A DNA stretch of 64,000 bases from an uncultured Amylibacter sp. (GCA_905181935.1 CAJIZV010000001.1:496001-560000); one strand, 5' to 3'; shown: positions 26,147 through 35,229, counted from the first letter of the stretch. Notes: a model not told the origin generated them from the sequence alone. Numbers and translations are program-made.

Positions 26147-26992
26147 TTAATTAATAACAGAAAATTTGCGTTCCAATCGCACAGTTAATCGTGCAATTGG
26201 ATAACAATAAACAAAAAATATTAGCAATACGAATGCATAAAAGGGAGCAAGTAGATCAGGCCGTCCACCCTCAGCAGCTAAAGCTTCACCTGTAAGTGTC
26301 ATTACTTCTGATACTCCAACAATGGAAGCTAATACAGTTGCCATTGTAAGAATAGCGTAAAGATTCATCCACGGTGGCAACATGCGTTTCAAACACTGGG
26401 GTAAAATAATTAGCCATAAAGTTTGACGGCGGCTGTAAGCGAGACTTTCAGCCGCTTCCCATTGCCCACTTGGCAGCGAAAGAACTGCACCCCTAATAAT
26501 TTCAGATACATTAGCCATAACTGGCAACGCCAATCCTATCGTGGCCTTAACCCAATCAGGCAATGGGACTATAATCCCAAAAATGTTAACTTCAAAAGGC
26601 AAAAGGAACATTGCAAAGAAAAGCAATACTAGCCAAGGAGCATTACGAAAAAATTGAGTTAAAAGCCATGAACTAGAACGCACAAGGCGATTTAAAGATA
26701 ACTGCCCAATTCCTAAAGCTGCTCCTAATCCAGTTCCTATAGCCATAGCCATAACAGATATTAAAACATTAAAAATAAAACCTTGTAACAATAGTGGCAT
26801 CCAGCGCATCAATGTTTGCACTGCACCAAGTCGTATATCTGATCCGGATTGGGCAATAGCAGATGTTCCTAAAATTAACGCTACTATTGGTACTGCATAC
26901 CATAGTTTTATAGTAGATCCAAAATTCTCAGTCTCTATAGGCTTATAAGGCAACATGACCGGCAGATCAGTTTTATATGGATGACACTTCAT
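26147..26992 (-). CDS. Polar amino-acid ABC transporter permease (second subunit)
   Basis: Inner-membrane subunit of 281 residues in the HisMQ/GlnP family. An N-terminal extension with one helix (IKLWYAVPIVALILG) precedes the five-helix core. LNRLVRSSSWLLTQFFRNAPWL is the family's first cytoplasmic signature (only partly quoted by position: about residues 94-115) and GQWEAAESLAYSRRQT is the coupling (EAA) region. ATG overlaps the stop of the preceding permease gene (ATGA), indicating coupling. Confidence 0.92.
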   Translation of the reverse strand: MKCHPYKTDLPVMLPYKPIETENFGSTIKLWYAVPIVALILGTSAIAQSGSDIRLGAVQTLMRWMPLLLQGFIFNVLISVMAMAIGTGLGAALGIGQLSLNRLVRSSSWLLTQFFRNAPWLVLLFFAMFLLPFEVNIFGIIVPLPDWVKATIGLALPVMANVSEIIRGAVLSLPSGQWEAAESLAYSRRQTLWLIILPQCLKRMLPPWMNLYAILTMATVLASIVGVSEVMTLTGEALAAEGGRPDLLAPFYAFVLLIFFVYCYPIARLTVRLERKFSVIN

Positions 26993-27736
26993 TGTCCAAA
27001 CCCCGGAATTTTCAGTGACCTATCCCAACTGTTCATTGCCCAAACTAAAATTCCAACCAGAACAAAGTATGCAACTAATAGAAATAGCATCATTTCAGTT
27101 ACATTAACGTTATCTGACCAAATTTGATTAGATTCATATAAAAGCTCAGGGACTGCGATAGCATATGCAAGAGTTGTAGTCTTAACCAGATTAACTAAAT
27201 TATTATTTAATGATGGAATAACTACACGTAGTGCCAATGGTAATGTAATATCTTTATAAATCTGTAACCGCGAAAACCCTAGACGCTTTAGCCGCTTCAA
27301 TTGTTGATTTAGGTACTGCCTCTATTCCTGATCGAAAGATTTCTACGTTGAAGGCTCCTGCAAAAAAAGAAAGTGATATCACAGCCCAGCCAAAGCTATC
27401 TATTAAGGGGGATGTCCCACCCCAATCATTCTCAACACGAGGTATCAAAATACCAACGGCAAAATAAAAAAAGTATAATTGTACTAAAGGTGGTGTGTTT
27501 CGAAATAATTGAATATAAACGTTTACTACACGACGTGTTACTTTCCAAGGTGACCCCTGCAACCAGGCTCCCACCATACCAATTATTACTGAAAATAGAA
27601 CACAAATAGCAGACAGCTTTATGGTGGCCCATAATCCGTTTAAAATACGTCCACGATCATAGTCATCATACATGAAAGGTAAATTAATTCCAGTATCTTC
27701 ATAGAGAACAAGGAACCATTCATAGAAAGTTTCCAT
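26989..27736 (-). pseudogene. Polar amino-acid ABC permease (first subunit), split by one-base frameshift
   Basis: Two overlapping frames form one HisMQ-type permease. The N-terminal frame (from ATG 27736) runs to FRSGIEAVPKSTIEAAK and then goes out of frame to a TAA. The other frame supplies RLGFSRLQIYKDITLPLA through to MNSWDRSLKIPGFGQ at 26989. Deleting one base of the TTT at 27287-27289 (plus strand) joins them as STIEAAKRLGFSRLQ, the family's EAA loop, and the repaired 747 bases give 248 residues, a normal size. The other three operon genes are intact, so either a recent lesion or a base-call error; the latter seems more likely. Confidence 0.88.
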
Positions 27737-27758
27737 TATACCTCCATGGAAAGAGTAT

Positions 27759-27783
27759 GGACAAGACGCTTAATGTCTTGTCC
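27759..27783 (-). terminator. Hairpin between amino-acid receptor and first permease gene
   Basis: A perfect 9-bp inverted repeat (GGACAAGAC at 27759-27767, complement at 27775-27783, seven-base loop) starting 11 bases after the receptor stop. No T run follows on the minus strand, so it may act as an mRNA 3'-end stabiliser or weak attenuator rather than a full terminator. Confidence 0.7.
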
Positions 27784-27793
27784 AAAAATATTT

Positions 27794-28594
27794 TTAATTT
27801 TCGTTCATAGTTTTAGCAAATGGTGTGTTTGTAACACCCCATTTAGTTTCTAAATCAAGAATACGTCCTGACTTATGCCAAGCTATGATTATTCCACTCA
27901 TCATTGCATGGAATTTATCTTCACCCAACTGTACAGCTAGTCCCCAAGGTGCATCATCAATTGTTGCTAAAGGCATTTCATACCCTGCCCACTCTGGGTC
28001 CTTAGTTTTAGCAACAATTGCAGAATCATCATAGACAAATGCTGCGCAGTTGCCCGCTTTTAAAGCAGCGTATGCTTCTGCTGTTCCTTTAAATGCAACA
28101 ATTTTGGCACCATAATTCTGTGATGTTGCCTTATTGTAGAATGCACCCTGAATACCACAAACTGGCTTACCTTTAAGATCAGTCCATTCCTTTAAGCCTA
28201 ATGATTTTAAAGCTAGAATATTAGTGCCTGATGAGTAATAGTTTGGATCAACAATTGAAACTACTTTGCGTCGGTCAGGCTTGTCAGTCATCGTCGCAAT
28301 CATTAAATCTACTTTACCTTGCTCCAGAAATTGCATTCTATTAGAACTTACAACTGGAACATATTCAATATCTACACCTAGCATATCAGCAACATCTTTT
28401 GCGAGTTCTGGCTCAATTCCGACAATACTCCCATCTGTATCGCGAAAGCCGTACGGCTTATAGTCTGCTTTAACGCCAACTCTTATAGTTCCACGCTCTT
28501 TAATATCATCAATTACATCAGCATAAACAGCTGTAGCCGTTGATAAGGCTAGTGCAGCAGTCAGGGCTATTTTTTTTACAAAATTTAGTTGCAT
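27794..28594 (-). CDS. Polar amino-acid ABC transporter substrate-binding protein
   Basis: Periplasmic receptor of 266 residues. A signal peptide (MQLNFVKKIALTAALALSTA, ending at VYA) starts at ATG 28594, which has AGGAAA about eight bases upstream; an alternative start at 28627 would put eleven residues before it. RGTIRVGVKADYKPYGFRD and GSIVGIEPELAKDVADMLG are the hallmark SBP_bac_3 opening; PDRRKVVSIVDPNYYSSG follows. First gene of the operon. Glutamate/aspartate or general amino-acid ligands are typical, specificity unknown. Confidence 0.93.
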   Translation of the reverse strand: MQLNFVKKIALTAALALSTATAVYADVIDDIKERGTIRVGVKADYKPYGFRDTDGSIVGIEPELAKDVADMLGVDIEYVPVVSSNRMQFLEQGKVDLMIATMTDKPDRRKVVSIVDPNYYSSGTNILALKSLGLKEWTDLKGKPVCGIQGAFYNKATSQNYGAKIVAFKGTAEAYAALKAGNCAAFVYDDSAIVAKTKDPEWAGYEMPLATIDDAPWGLAVQLGEDKFHAMMSGIIIAWHKSGRILDLETKWGVTNTPFAKTMNEN

Positions 28595-28775
28595 AAAAGT
28601 TTTCCTTGTTAAGTAAGTTAGTATCATTGTGCCATTTTATTGATTATCTAGCTAAATGACTTTGTGTCAATATATTTAATTTTTTGCTTACATGATTTGA
28701 ATTATCTTACATGATCATAAATTTTGCACATTCTTTCATTTAATCTTCAAATTAATTTCATCATGGTTGCATTTG

Positions 28776-28898
28776 TATAAACCATCACTGCCCCAGACGG
28801 CAGGAAAGAGCCGTTAAGCAGAAGTTAGTTACTTTAACTAGCATCCAAACTTCCCTCTAGCGATAATAGATGGTCGCATATCGTTAGAGGGCTTTTAT
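28776..28898 (+). ncRNA. Structured leader or small RNA ending in a terminator-like hairpin
   Basis: A TATAAA (28776-28781) is followed by a series of short inverted repeats. CTGCC (28788-28792) can pair with GGCAG (28799-28803). Alternatively ACGGC (28797-28801) can pair with GCCGT (28810-28814), which shares bases with the first helix. The 3' end is a 12-bp stem with one G-T pair (28853-28864 with 28880-28891) followed by CTTTT. It ends about 24 bases before the start of the small secreted protein gene. Mutually exclusive helices plus a terminator suggest a cis-regulatory leader or a free small RNA. I do not recognise it as a known class. The stretch 28595-28775 is AT-rich promoter sequence. 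Confidence 0.4.
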
Positions 28899-28921
28899 GA
28901 ATGACCAATATGGAGAATAAA

Positions 28922-29164
28922 ATGAAACTTTTAATAACAGCAGGGGCATTGAGCCTATTAGCAATATCAGCATCTGCTGGAGTAATGCTTGAAAATAGTC
29001 CTAAACCAAAAGTAAGTAAGGTTCATGTAATAAAGAAAATGCCATATTATAAAACTGGTTATAAGGATCAAACATTAGAACAAGCGCAGCAGGGCGAATT
29101 ATATAGGATAGCCAATACTAATGTTTATGCTAAGCGAACTAGCAAGAACCCTGTTGCACGTTAA
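28922..29164 (+). CDS. Small secreted protein of unknown function
   Basis: An 80-residue protein with a clear signal peptide (MKLLITAGALSLLAISASAG, cleavage after ASA). The mature part of about 60 residues is basic and polar, with KMPYYKTGYKDQTLEQAQQG in the middle. No cysteine, no membrane helix after the signal. GGAG lies six bases upstream of the ATG at 28922; a frame start at 28901 lacks a site and would precede the signal with charged residues. I do not recognise the family. It follows a structured RNA element that may control it. Confidence 0.7.
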   Translation: MKLLITAGALSLLAISASAGVMLENSPKPKVSKVHVIKKMPYYKTGYKDQTLEQAQQGELYRIANTNVYAKRTSKNPVAR

Positions 29165-29381
29165 TTTTTCAAGCTGGGTTATATATGTGGTGGTAATTAA
29201 AAGTAGTTATCGCCACACCACGACTGTAATGTATAATTACCCATCCAAAACCTCGTTCTTTTTCTAAACTTTACTAATAAAATTTAATATCAGGTATTCG
29301 ATAAAGTTATTACCAGTAATAATACAAAAGCCAAATAGTAGAATATAATCACAGGCTATTTATAGGTAATTTAAAATTAGG
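29165..29381. other. Intergenic gap between convergent genes
   Basis: 217 bp, AT-rich. An imperfect hairpin-like stretch (GTGGTGG near 29188 and CCACACCAC near 29213) may serve as a weak terminator for the small secreted protein gene. Nothing else seen. Confidence 0.4.
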
Positions 29382-30758
29382 TTAATTTAATTTTAATTCA
29401 TCTTGAACTTTAACTAGAGCAGATTCAAGAATATCAAACATTTCATTAATTTGATCCAATGTAATAATAAGTGGAGGTGAGAAAACAGCCATGTTGATAA
29501 GCGGGCGTACTATTAAGCCCCGCTCTTCACAAGCTTCATCAATTTTTGATCCAAGAGACCGTTCTGCTTCAAGATTATCAGCTTTGCATTCGATACAACC
29601 AAGCAGACCCATACCGCGCGCGTCGCCAACAATGTCATATTTCATAAGTTTTTTAAGGCGATTTTGAAAGTGAGGTGTAACATTACGAACATTTTCTAAG
29701 ATTTTTTCATTCTCAATGATCTCAATATTTTTCAATGCAGCAACACAAGACACTGGATGGCCCGAATAGGTATACCCATTTGTAAAGGCAGATGGTTCTT
29801 CCCCTTGGCTTAAAATCTCCATCACACGATCTGAAATAATACAAGCACCCAAGGGTAAATAACCTGATGTTAGACCTTTTGCGCAAGTGATTATGTCGGG
29901 AATAAAATCAAATACCGCTTCTGATGCAAACCAATGACCCAATCGGCCAAAACCTGTTACAACTTCGTCCGATATATAAAGAATATCATTTTCACGACAA
30001 ATTTCCCAAGTCCTTTTTTGATATCCAGGGGCCGGTACAATTACTCCACCCGAGCTCAGAATAGGTTCCGCAATGAATGCACCGATTTTATCAGCACCTA
30101 ACTTAGAAATAGCAGCCTGCAAATCCATTATCTTGGCATCACACCACTCTTGCGTGCTCATGCCATCAGGTCTGCAATATGGGTTTACATCTGGCAAAAA
30201 GTGAACAAGCTGCGTATCAAAATCAAAATGAGATTTATCCCTGTCTTTGCCTGAAACAGAATGTGATAAATAAGTAGATCCATGATATCCTTTTTCTCGC
30301 GCAATTATCATCTTCTTTTTGGGGAGGCCACGGCGATTATTTAAATATTGCATTGTACGCAATGCAGTATCTACCGCCGTTGATCCACCTGTTGTAAAGA
30401 ATACATTATTCAAATCACCAGGTGCTAAATCAGCAATTTTTTTTGCTAAGATTGCAGAGGGTTCCGACGAATTTGTAAATGGGGAGGTGTAAGATAATTT
30501 TTCGACTTGTGCAGAAATTGCTTCAGCCATATCTTTTCTACCATACCCAATTTGGCTACACCACATTCCCCCTGGCCCATCAATGTAACGTTTCCCAGTG
30601 CCATCCCACATGTAAATTCCATCAGCGGAATCGACAAACATATTATCATAGCCTCTCCAACTATCGATAGCCGCCCAAGGGTGAATCTGATGCTTACGGT
30701 CCCACTCCTTAAGCGTATCAAGATTTGGTTCATTTCCAGATAGTTTTGCAATGGTCAT
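29382..30758 (-). CDS. Class III aminotransferase, putrescine/omega-amino acid:pyruvate type
   Basis: PLP-dependent transaminase of 458 residues. NVFFTTGGSTAVDTALRTMQ holds the phosphate-binding loop, EKGYHGSTYLSHSVSG the ring-stacking region, YISDEVVTGFGRLGHWFAS the cofactor aspartate, and CAKGLTSGYLPLGACI the Schiff-base lysine. Length and motifs fit omega-amine:pyruvate and putrescine:pyruvate aminotransferases (SpuC-like). It ends the PotD-A-B-C operon, 40 bp after potC, so it probably removes an amino group from the imported polyamine or a breakdown product. Annotation pipelines often label such proteins aspartate aminotransferase family. Confidence 0.9.
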   Translation of the reverse strand: MTIAKLSGNEPNLDTLKEWDRKHQIHPWAAIDSWRGYDNMFVDSADGIYMWDGTGKRYIDGPGGMWCSQIGYGRKDMAEAISAQVEKLSYTSPFTNSSEPSAILAKKIADLAPGDLNNVFFTTGGSTAVDTALRTMQYLNNRRGLPKKKMIIAREKGYHGSTYLSHSVSGKDRDKSHFDFDTQLVHFLPDVNPYCRPDGMSTQEWCDAKIMDLQAAISKLGADKIGAFIAEPILSSGGVIVPAPGYQKRTWEICRENDILYISDEVVTGFGRLGHWFASEAVFDFIPDIITCAKGLTSGYLPLGACIISDRVMEILSQGEEPSAFTNGYTYSGHPVSCVAALKNIEIIENEKILENVRNVTPHFQNRLKKLMKYDIVGDARGMGLLGCIECKADNLEAERSLGSKIDEACEERGLIVRPLINMAVFSPPLIITLDQINEMFDILESALVKVQDELKLN

Positions 30759-30798
30759 TTCTGTTTCCTAATGAATTTAGTTTGATTAATTTAAAACG

Positions 30799-31638
30799 TC
30801 ATTCTTCACGTTTAGCAAGTTGCTGATCTAGAAGGTCACGCTGCTGTTGTCGAAACAGTATAAGCGCGGCAATTGCTATGCAAACAGCAACAACCAATAT
30901 GATAATTGTTGCTAGTGCATTTATGTCAGGACGTAACCCAAGTCGAATTCGAGAAAAAATCAATATAGGTAATGTACTAGCTCCTGGCCCAGTTACGAAG
31001 CTAGCAATCACTAAATCATCAAGAGAAAGAGTGAACGCCAACAGCCAACCTGAAACTAAAGCTGGCATTAGGCGCGGAATTGTAATCGCAGTCAAAACTT
31101 TAAAGGGTTTAGCGCCTAAATCAGATGCAGCTTCTTCCAACGATTGCCCCATACCTGTTAACCGAGCCTGAATCGTAACTGCCACATAAGCCATTGAAAA
31201 TGTAATATGAGCAATCGTAATAGTAGCAAATCCACGATTTTCAGGCCAACCAAAAACTTGCTTTAGCGTGATGAACAAAACTAGCAAAGATAGACCTGTT
31301 ATAACTTCAGGCATAACCAGCGGAGCCATCAGCATTCCACCAAACAAAGTACGGCCCCTAAATTGACCAAAACGAACCATAGATAAAGCTGCTAACATAC
31401 CAAGGAATGTTGCAAAGGTTGCATTCACAATTGCAATCTTAAGGCTTAAACTGACTGCGCTCCATACTTCTTCAGATTGGAAAAGAACTTTATACCATCT
31501 GGTTGACCAACCACCCCAAACTGGAACTAATTTGGAATAATTAAACGAATAAACAACTAAAAGGATCATTGGAATATAAAAAAATGCTAATCCAACTGTA
31601 ATCATGACTGTAAGAAAACGAGAGCGCTGACCATGCAT
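30799..31638 (-). CDS. potC: Spermidine/putrescine-type ABC transporter permease, PotC-like
   Basis: Inner-membrane permease of 279 residues. Six hydrophobic helices; the coupling region EEAASDLGAKPFKVLTAITI matches the EAA motif of the polyamine/iron group, followed by PRLMPALVSGWLLAFTLSLD and DDLVIASFVTGPGASTLPI, strongly typical of PotC. Three bases after the potB stop. Forms the channel with PotB. The true ligand depends on the receptor and may be a methylated polyamine or betaine. Confidence 0.93.
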   Translation of the reverse strand: MHGQRSRFLTVMITVGLAFFYIPMILLVVYSFNYSKLVPVWGGWSTRWYKVLFQSEEVWSAVSLSLKIAIVNATFATFLGMLAALSMVRFGQFRGRTLFGGMLMAPLVMPEVITGLSLLVLFITLKQVFGWPENRGFATITIAHITFSMAYVAVTIQARLTGMGQSLEEAASDLGAKPFKVLTAITIPRLMPALVSGWLLAFTLSLDDLVIASFVTGPGASTLPILIFSRIRLGLRPDINALATIIILVVAVCIAIAALILFRQQQRDLLDQQLAKREE

Positions 31639-31641
31639 ATT

Positions 31642-32604
31642 CTATTTTTCCTCTACCGATTTGCCCTGATAATACTGAAATACTATAATCGGTAATACAA
31701 GTAAAAATAGCATGGCAAGTGCAACCGCTGACGCCACAGGCCAATCAGTGTTTCGCGAAAACTCATTATATAAAACACGACCAATCATTTGAACATTACC
31801 ACCTCCCAATAAATCAGGAATAACATATTCACCTGTTGCAGGAATAAATACAAGCAATGAGCCCGCAATTACACCAGGCATAGTTAGCGGCAGAGTGACT
31901 TTGAAAAAAGTGTTAATCGGTCTCGAGCCCAAGTCAGCTGCAGCCTCATTTAAACTGCCATCAAGTTTTTCCATATTTGCATAAAGCGGCAATATCATGA
32001 ATGGCATATATGTATAAATTATCCCGATATAGACAGCAAACTCAGTGTACAGCATTTGAATAGGTTCTTCAATAATTCCAAGTGCTATTAGAATATTATT
32101 AATAGTACCTTGATCAGAAAGTAGTCCCATCCATGCATAAACACGTAACAAAAAAGATGTCCAAAACGGCAAGATAATCAAGAAAAGAAAAATTGGCTTT
32201 GCTAATGGGCCAGATCGAACAATTCCATACGCAATAGGGTAACCAAATAAGAGGCAAAAAAATGTTGAAATTGCAGCAATTTTTACTGAGTTTATATAAG
32301 TATTGAAGTAAAGATCGTCAGTTATAATGTAAATGAAATTGTCAAAAACAATTCTTACTGACAAGATACCATTGCCTGTCCACTCAAACATTTTTGAAAA
32401 GGGTGGACTCGCTATCTTTAGTTCTGCAACACTAATTTTTGCAACAATAAAGAATGGAAATAGAAAAAATAATAAAAGCCAAACAAAAGGAATAGTTATT
32501 ATAATAACTCGCCAATTTTTCTGAATTTTACGACCCAAATATCCAGGCAATAAGGTTAAAGTTTTAACGTTCATGCTAATAACTTTTTTGATTTGATTAC
32601 TCAT
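31642..32604 (-). CDS. potB: Spermidine/putrescine-type ABC transporter permease, PotB-like
   Basis: Permease of 320 residues. A first helix around residues 30-55 (VIIITIPFVWLLLFFLFPFF) is followed by the periplasmic loop and five further helices. The coupling segment LNEAAADLGSRPINTFFKVT and LVFIPATGEYVIPDLLGGGN are characteristic of PotB/PotH. The ATG overlaps the potA stop (ATGA). Confidence 0.93.
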   Translation of the reverse strand: MSNQIKKVISMNVKTLTLLPGYLGRKIQKNWRVIIITIPFVWLLLFFLFPFFIVAKISVAELKIASPPFSKMFEWTGNGILSVRIVFDNFIYIITDDLYFNTYINSVKIAAISTFFCLLFGYPIAYGIVRSGPLAKPIFLFLIILPFWTSFLLRVYAWMGLLSDQGTINNILIALGIIEEPIQMLYTEFAVYIGIIYTYMPFMILPLYANMEKLDGSLNEAAADLGSRPINTFFKVTLPLTMPGVIAGSLLVFIPATGEYVIPDLLGGGNVQMIGRVLYNEFSRNTDWPVASAVALAMLFLLVLPIIVFQYYQGKSVEEK

Positions 32605-33755
32605 GAAATTAGCAACATTGCGCTCTCAGGTTCCCAACTCAAATAAACTGCATCTTCCCAAGTAATGCTATGGGTCCGGCTCATTGGTCGCCTTTGGTTA
32701 GGTGCTGTTACATCAACAATTTGCCCATTTTTAAGACGGACCTTATAAATAGAAGTTTCGCCAAGATAACCAATATCTTCAACCTGCCCCATAATTTGAT
32801 TAGGTCCTATTTGGGGGGGGGGTGTTATACTGAGATGAATTTTCTCAGGCCGCAGTCCAACCCAAAGTTTTTTATTTTTCGCAATTGATTGGCCATGATT
32901 TACATACACCTCTCCAACATTAGTAGAAACAATGACGTGATCTGCACCATCTTCACTTACACGGCCTTCAAAGATATTAGCCGAACCTATGAAGTCAGCA
33001 ACAAATCTAGTTTCAGGGAACTCATAAATTTCTGTTGGGGTCCCAATTTGTTTAAATTTACCAGCGTCCATAACCGCCATTCTCGAAGACAAGGTCATGG
33101 CTTCTTCTTGATCATGCGTAACAACAACAAAGGTGACACCTACTTGTTCTTGGATGTTAGCAAGTTCAAATTGAGTTTGTTTGCGTAACTTTTTATCAAG
33201 CGCGGCCAGAGGTTCATCCAGCAACAATAATTTTGGTTCTTTAACTAATGACCTTGCCAATGCTACCCTTTGACGTTGCCCTCCAGACAGCTGTTGTGGT
33301 CTGCGTTTTTTGTAGTCTTCAAGCTCAACCAATTTGAGAATACCATGAACACGATCAGCAATTTCATCCTTAGGCATAACATCCTGTTGAAGCCCAAATG
33401 CAATATTTTGTTCAACAGTCATATGTGGGAAAAGGGCATAGTTTTGAAACATCATATTGGTTGGACGTTCGTAAGCAGGAACATTAGACATATCCATGCC
33501 ATCTATTTTAATCGTCCCAGCTTCAGGATACTCAAATCCAGCAAGCATCCTTAAAAGCGTTGATTTACCACAACCAGAACCACCAAGGAGGCAAAATAGT
33601 TCACCTTGGTATATATCTAAATCAATATTATCAACTGCAATAACATCGCCAAACTTTTTTGTTAAACCCTTAATCTGTACAAGTGGTTTAGTTTTATCGT
33701 CAGTGTGCCAAGTTGTATCATTTACGTTCGATTTTTCTATCAAATCAAATCTCAC
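32601..33755 (-). CDS. potA: Spermidine/putrescine-type ABC transporter ATP-binding protein, PotA-like
   Basis: ATPase of 384 residues. Walker A GGSGCGKSTLLRML, signature LSGGQRQRVALARSL, Walker B LLLDEPLAALDK, then a C-terminal TOBE domain (LWVGLRPEKIHLS). The start is a GTG at 33755 without a clear ribosome site, so the N-terminus is uncertain by some residues. A run of ten G on the plus strand (32813-32822) codes for three prolines plus the next codon's first base in the regulatory domain, and keeps frame. Separated from potD by a hairpin. Confidence 0.93.
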   Translation of the reverse strand: MRFDLIEKSNVNDTTWHTDDKTKPLVQIKGLTKKFGDVIAVDNIDLDIYQGELFCLLGGSGCGKSTLLRMLAGFEYPEAGTIKIDGMDMSNVPAYERPTNMMFQNYALFPHMTVEQNIAFGLQQDVMPKDEIADRVHGILKLVELEDYKKRRPQQLSGGQRQRVALARSLVKEPKLLLLDEPLAALDKKLRKQTQFELANIQEQVGVTFVVVTHDQEEAMTLSSRMAVMDAGKFKQIGTPTEIYEFPETRFVADFIGSANIFEGRVSEDGADHVIVSTNVGEVYVNHGQSIAKNKKLWVGLRPEKIHLSITPPPQIGPNQIMGQVEDIGYLGETSIYKVRLKNGQIVDVTAPNQRRPMSRTHSITWEDAVYLSWEPESAMLLIS

Positions 33756-33780
33756 TATTTATATCTACTGACAAAAGTAA

Positions 33781-33806
33781 GACGGCGATATAAAGTTACC
33801 GCCGTC
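33781..33806 (-). terminator. Hairpin between potD and potA
   Basis: GACGGCG (33781-33787) and its complement CGCCGTC (33800-33806) form a GC-rich 7-bp stem with a 12-base loop, starting 14 bases after the potD stop. It is in the same position as the hairpins after the other receptor genes and probably lowers expression of potABC relative to potD. Confidence 0.7.
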
Positions 33807-33820
33807 AAATTTCTATGAGT

Positions 33821-34930
33821 TTAATTACCCGCTTTAAAATTAGTCCACGTTCTTGTTTGAAGCCGCTTAACTTTTGGCGGTAAAACTGCAGTTGTGTACA
33901 TTTGATCAACTTGATCAGACGTTGGAAAAGCTGCAGGGCTAGATGTAACTTCTTCGTCAACTAAATCCTTTCCTGCTAAGTTTGCAGTTGCGTACCAAGT
34001 ATAATTACTATCGGCGGCACCAACTTCTGGACGCATCATATAGTTCAAGAAAAGATGAGCGTCATCCTTGTTACTAGCATCAGCTGGAATAAGCCAACCA
34101 TCGATCCACAGCTGTGCTTTCCCTTGTCCTTCTGGTAGGAAAAAATCAAGGATAACGCCTGTATTAGCTTCAGCCGCTCCTGACATTGCAAGCAATCCAT
34201 CTGGACCCCAAGTTACCGATACGCAGAATTCTTTTTGAGGCATGCGCTGGTAAGCATAGTTATCAAAAGTTTTAACATATGGACGAATCTTAGCTAACAT
34301 TACACCAACTTTTTTATAGTCATCTGAATTAGTTGAATTAGGATCAAGACCCATGTGGGCAAGTGCCATTGGGATAATATCACCAGGCGAATCTAATAAT
34401 GACACACCACATTTAGATAATTCTTTAAGATGCATTGGGTTGAAAATCATGTCCATTGAACCGATAGGAGCATCTGCATATGTCTCCAAAATTAGTTCTT
34501 TATTATATGTAACCCCATGCGAACCCCACATATAAGGTATAACATGAGCGTTATCAGGATCCCAATCATTTGCTAATTGAGCCATAAGAGCTGGATCCAT
34601 ATTTGCAATTTGATCAAGCTTTGATTTATCAAGTGGCGCAATAATTCCTGCTTGAATCAAACGTGCTGTATCGCTTCCAGAGTGGCTAACAACATCATAT
34701 CCACTGCTACCCGCAAGCAATTTGGCATCAATTGATTCAGCAGAATCATACTCGTCGTATATGACCTTTATTCCATACTCATTTTCAAAATTTTCAATAG
34801 TATCTTCAGCTATGTACTCACCCCAATTAGTGATTTTGAGAACTCGCTCTTCTGCATGAGCTGAGCTAACAAGCAATGAGCTGATTGCTAAAGTATAGGT
34901 CAGGCCTATAAATTTATTTATTAATTTCAT
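33821..34930 (-). CDS. potD: Spermidine/putrescine-type substrate-binding protein, PotD/PotF-like
   Basis: Periplasmic receptor of 369 residues. Signal peptide (MKLINKFIGLTYTLAISSLL, cleaved after SAHA). LKITNWGEYIAEDTIENFE then VIYDEYDSAESIDAKLLAG are the conserved opening of the polyamine-binding family. IPYMWGSHGVTYNKEL carries an aromatic ligand-box segment. A GGAGAGGAA site precedes the ATG. The family binds diamines and polyamines, but relatives bind other cations, and the flanking demethylase genes hint at an N-methylated ligand. First gene of the leftward operon, divergent from the demethylase genes. Confidence 0.93.
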   Translation of the reverse strand: MKLINKFIGLTYTLAISSLLVSSAHAEERVLKITNWGEYIAEDTIENFENEYGIKVIYDEYDSAESIDAKLLAGSSGYDVVSHSGSDTARLIQAGIIAPLDKSKLDQIANMDPALMAQLANDWDPDNAHVIPYMWGSHGVTYNKELILETYADAPIGSMDMIFNPMHLKELSKCGVSLLDSPGDIIPMALAHMGLDPNSTNSDDYKKVGVMLAKIRPYVKTFDNYAYQRMPQKEFCVSVTWGPDGLLAMSGAAEANTGVILDFFLPEGQGKAQLWIDGWLIPADASNKDDAHLFLNYMMRPEVGAADSNYTWYATANLAGKDLVDEEVTSSPAAFPTSDQVDQMYTTAVLPPKVKRLQTRTWTNFKAGN

Positions 34931-35229
34931 GGTCGGTTTCCTCTCCCTAGATTAAATTTTTTTTGCATTCTCATAAAAATTATAAATTTAGGCTAATATT
35001 TTATCAAAATATAAGTATGCCTACTAGCCATTGCACCCCCATTATCGCAGCTGACTATTTATTTTATAAACATGCTATTCCGTTCAAACTAACAAAGTCA
35101 AGTTGACTGAGAAGTAAAATAGAATACAAATATGTAATCTAAATTTTATAGATTAATCGTGTGGCGACTTTATTTAAAAATACTTGAGCGAAATCTGATT
35201 GGCAAAAAAAGAAAGGCTTAGCAAAAAAA
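34931..35229. promoter_or_regulatory. Divergent promoter region of the amine-catabolism locus, with a 13-bp palindrome
   Basis: 299 bp between potD (leftward) and the TMADH-like gene (rightward). A perfect palindrome AGTCAA-G-TTGACT lies at 35096-35108, near the middle, in a position to control both directions. A shorter repeat AATCTA...TAGATT follows near 35140. No regulator gene is encoded in the locus, so the protein that binds is unknown. Confidence 0.5.

Noticed and set aside
26989-27300. A separate small permease gene
   Set aside because: It begins inside the EAA loop of the upstream frame and supplies only the missing C-terminal half; the pair is one split gene.
28776-28898. Signal-recognition-particle RNA or a known riboswitch class
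   Set aside because: The conserved cores of SRP RNA, glycine, glutamine and SAM riboswitches that I could recall are not present.
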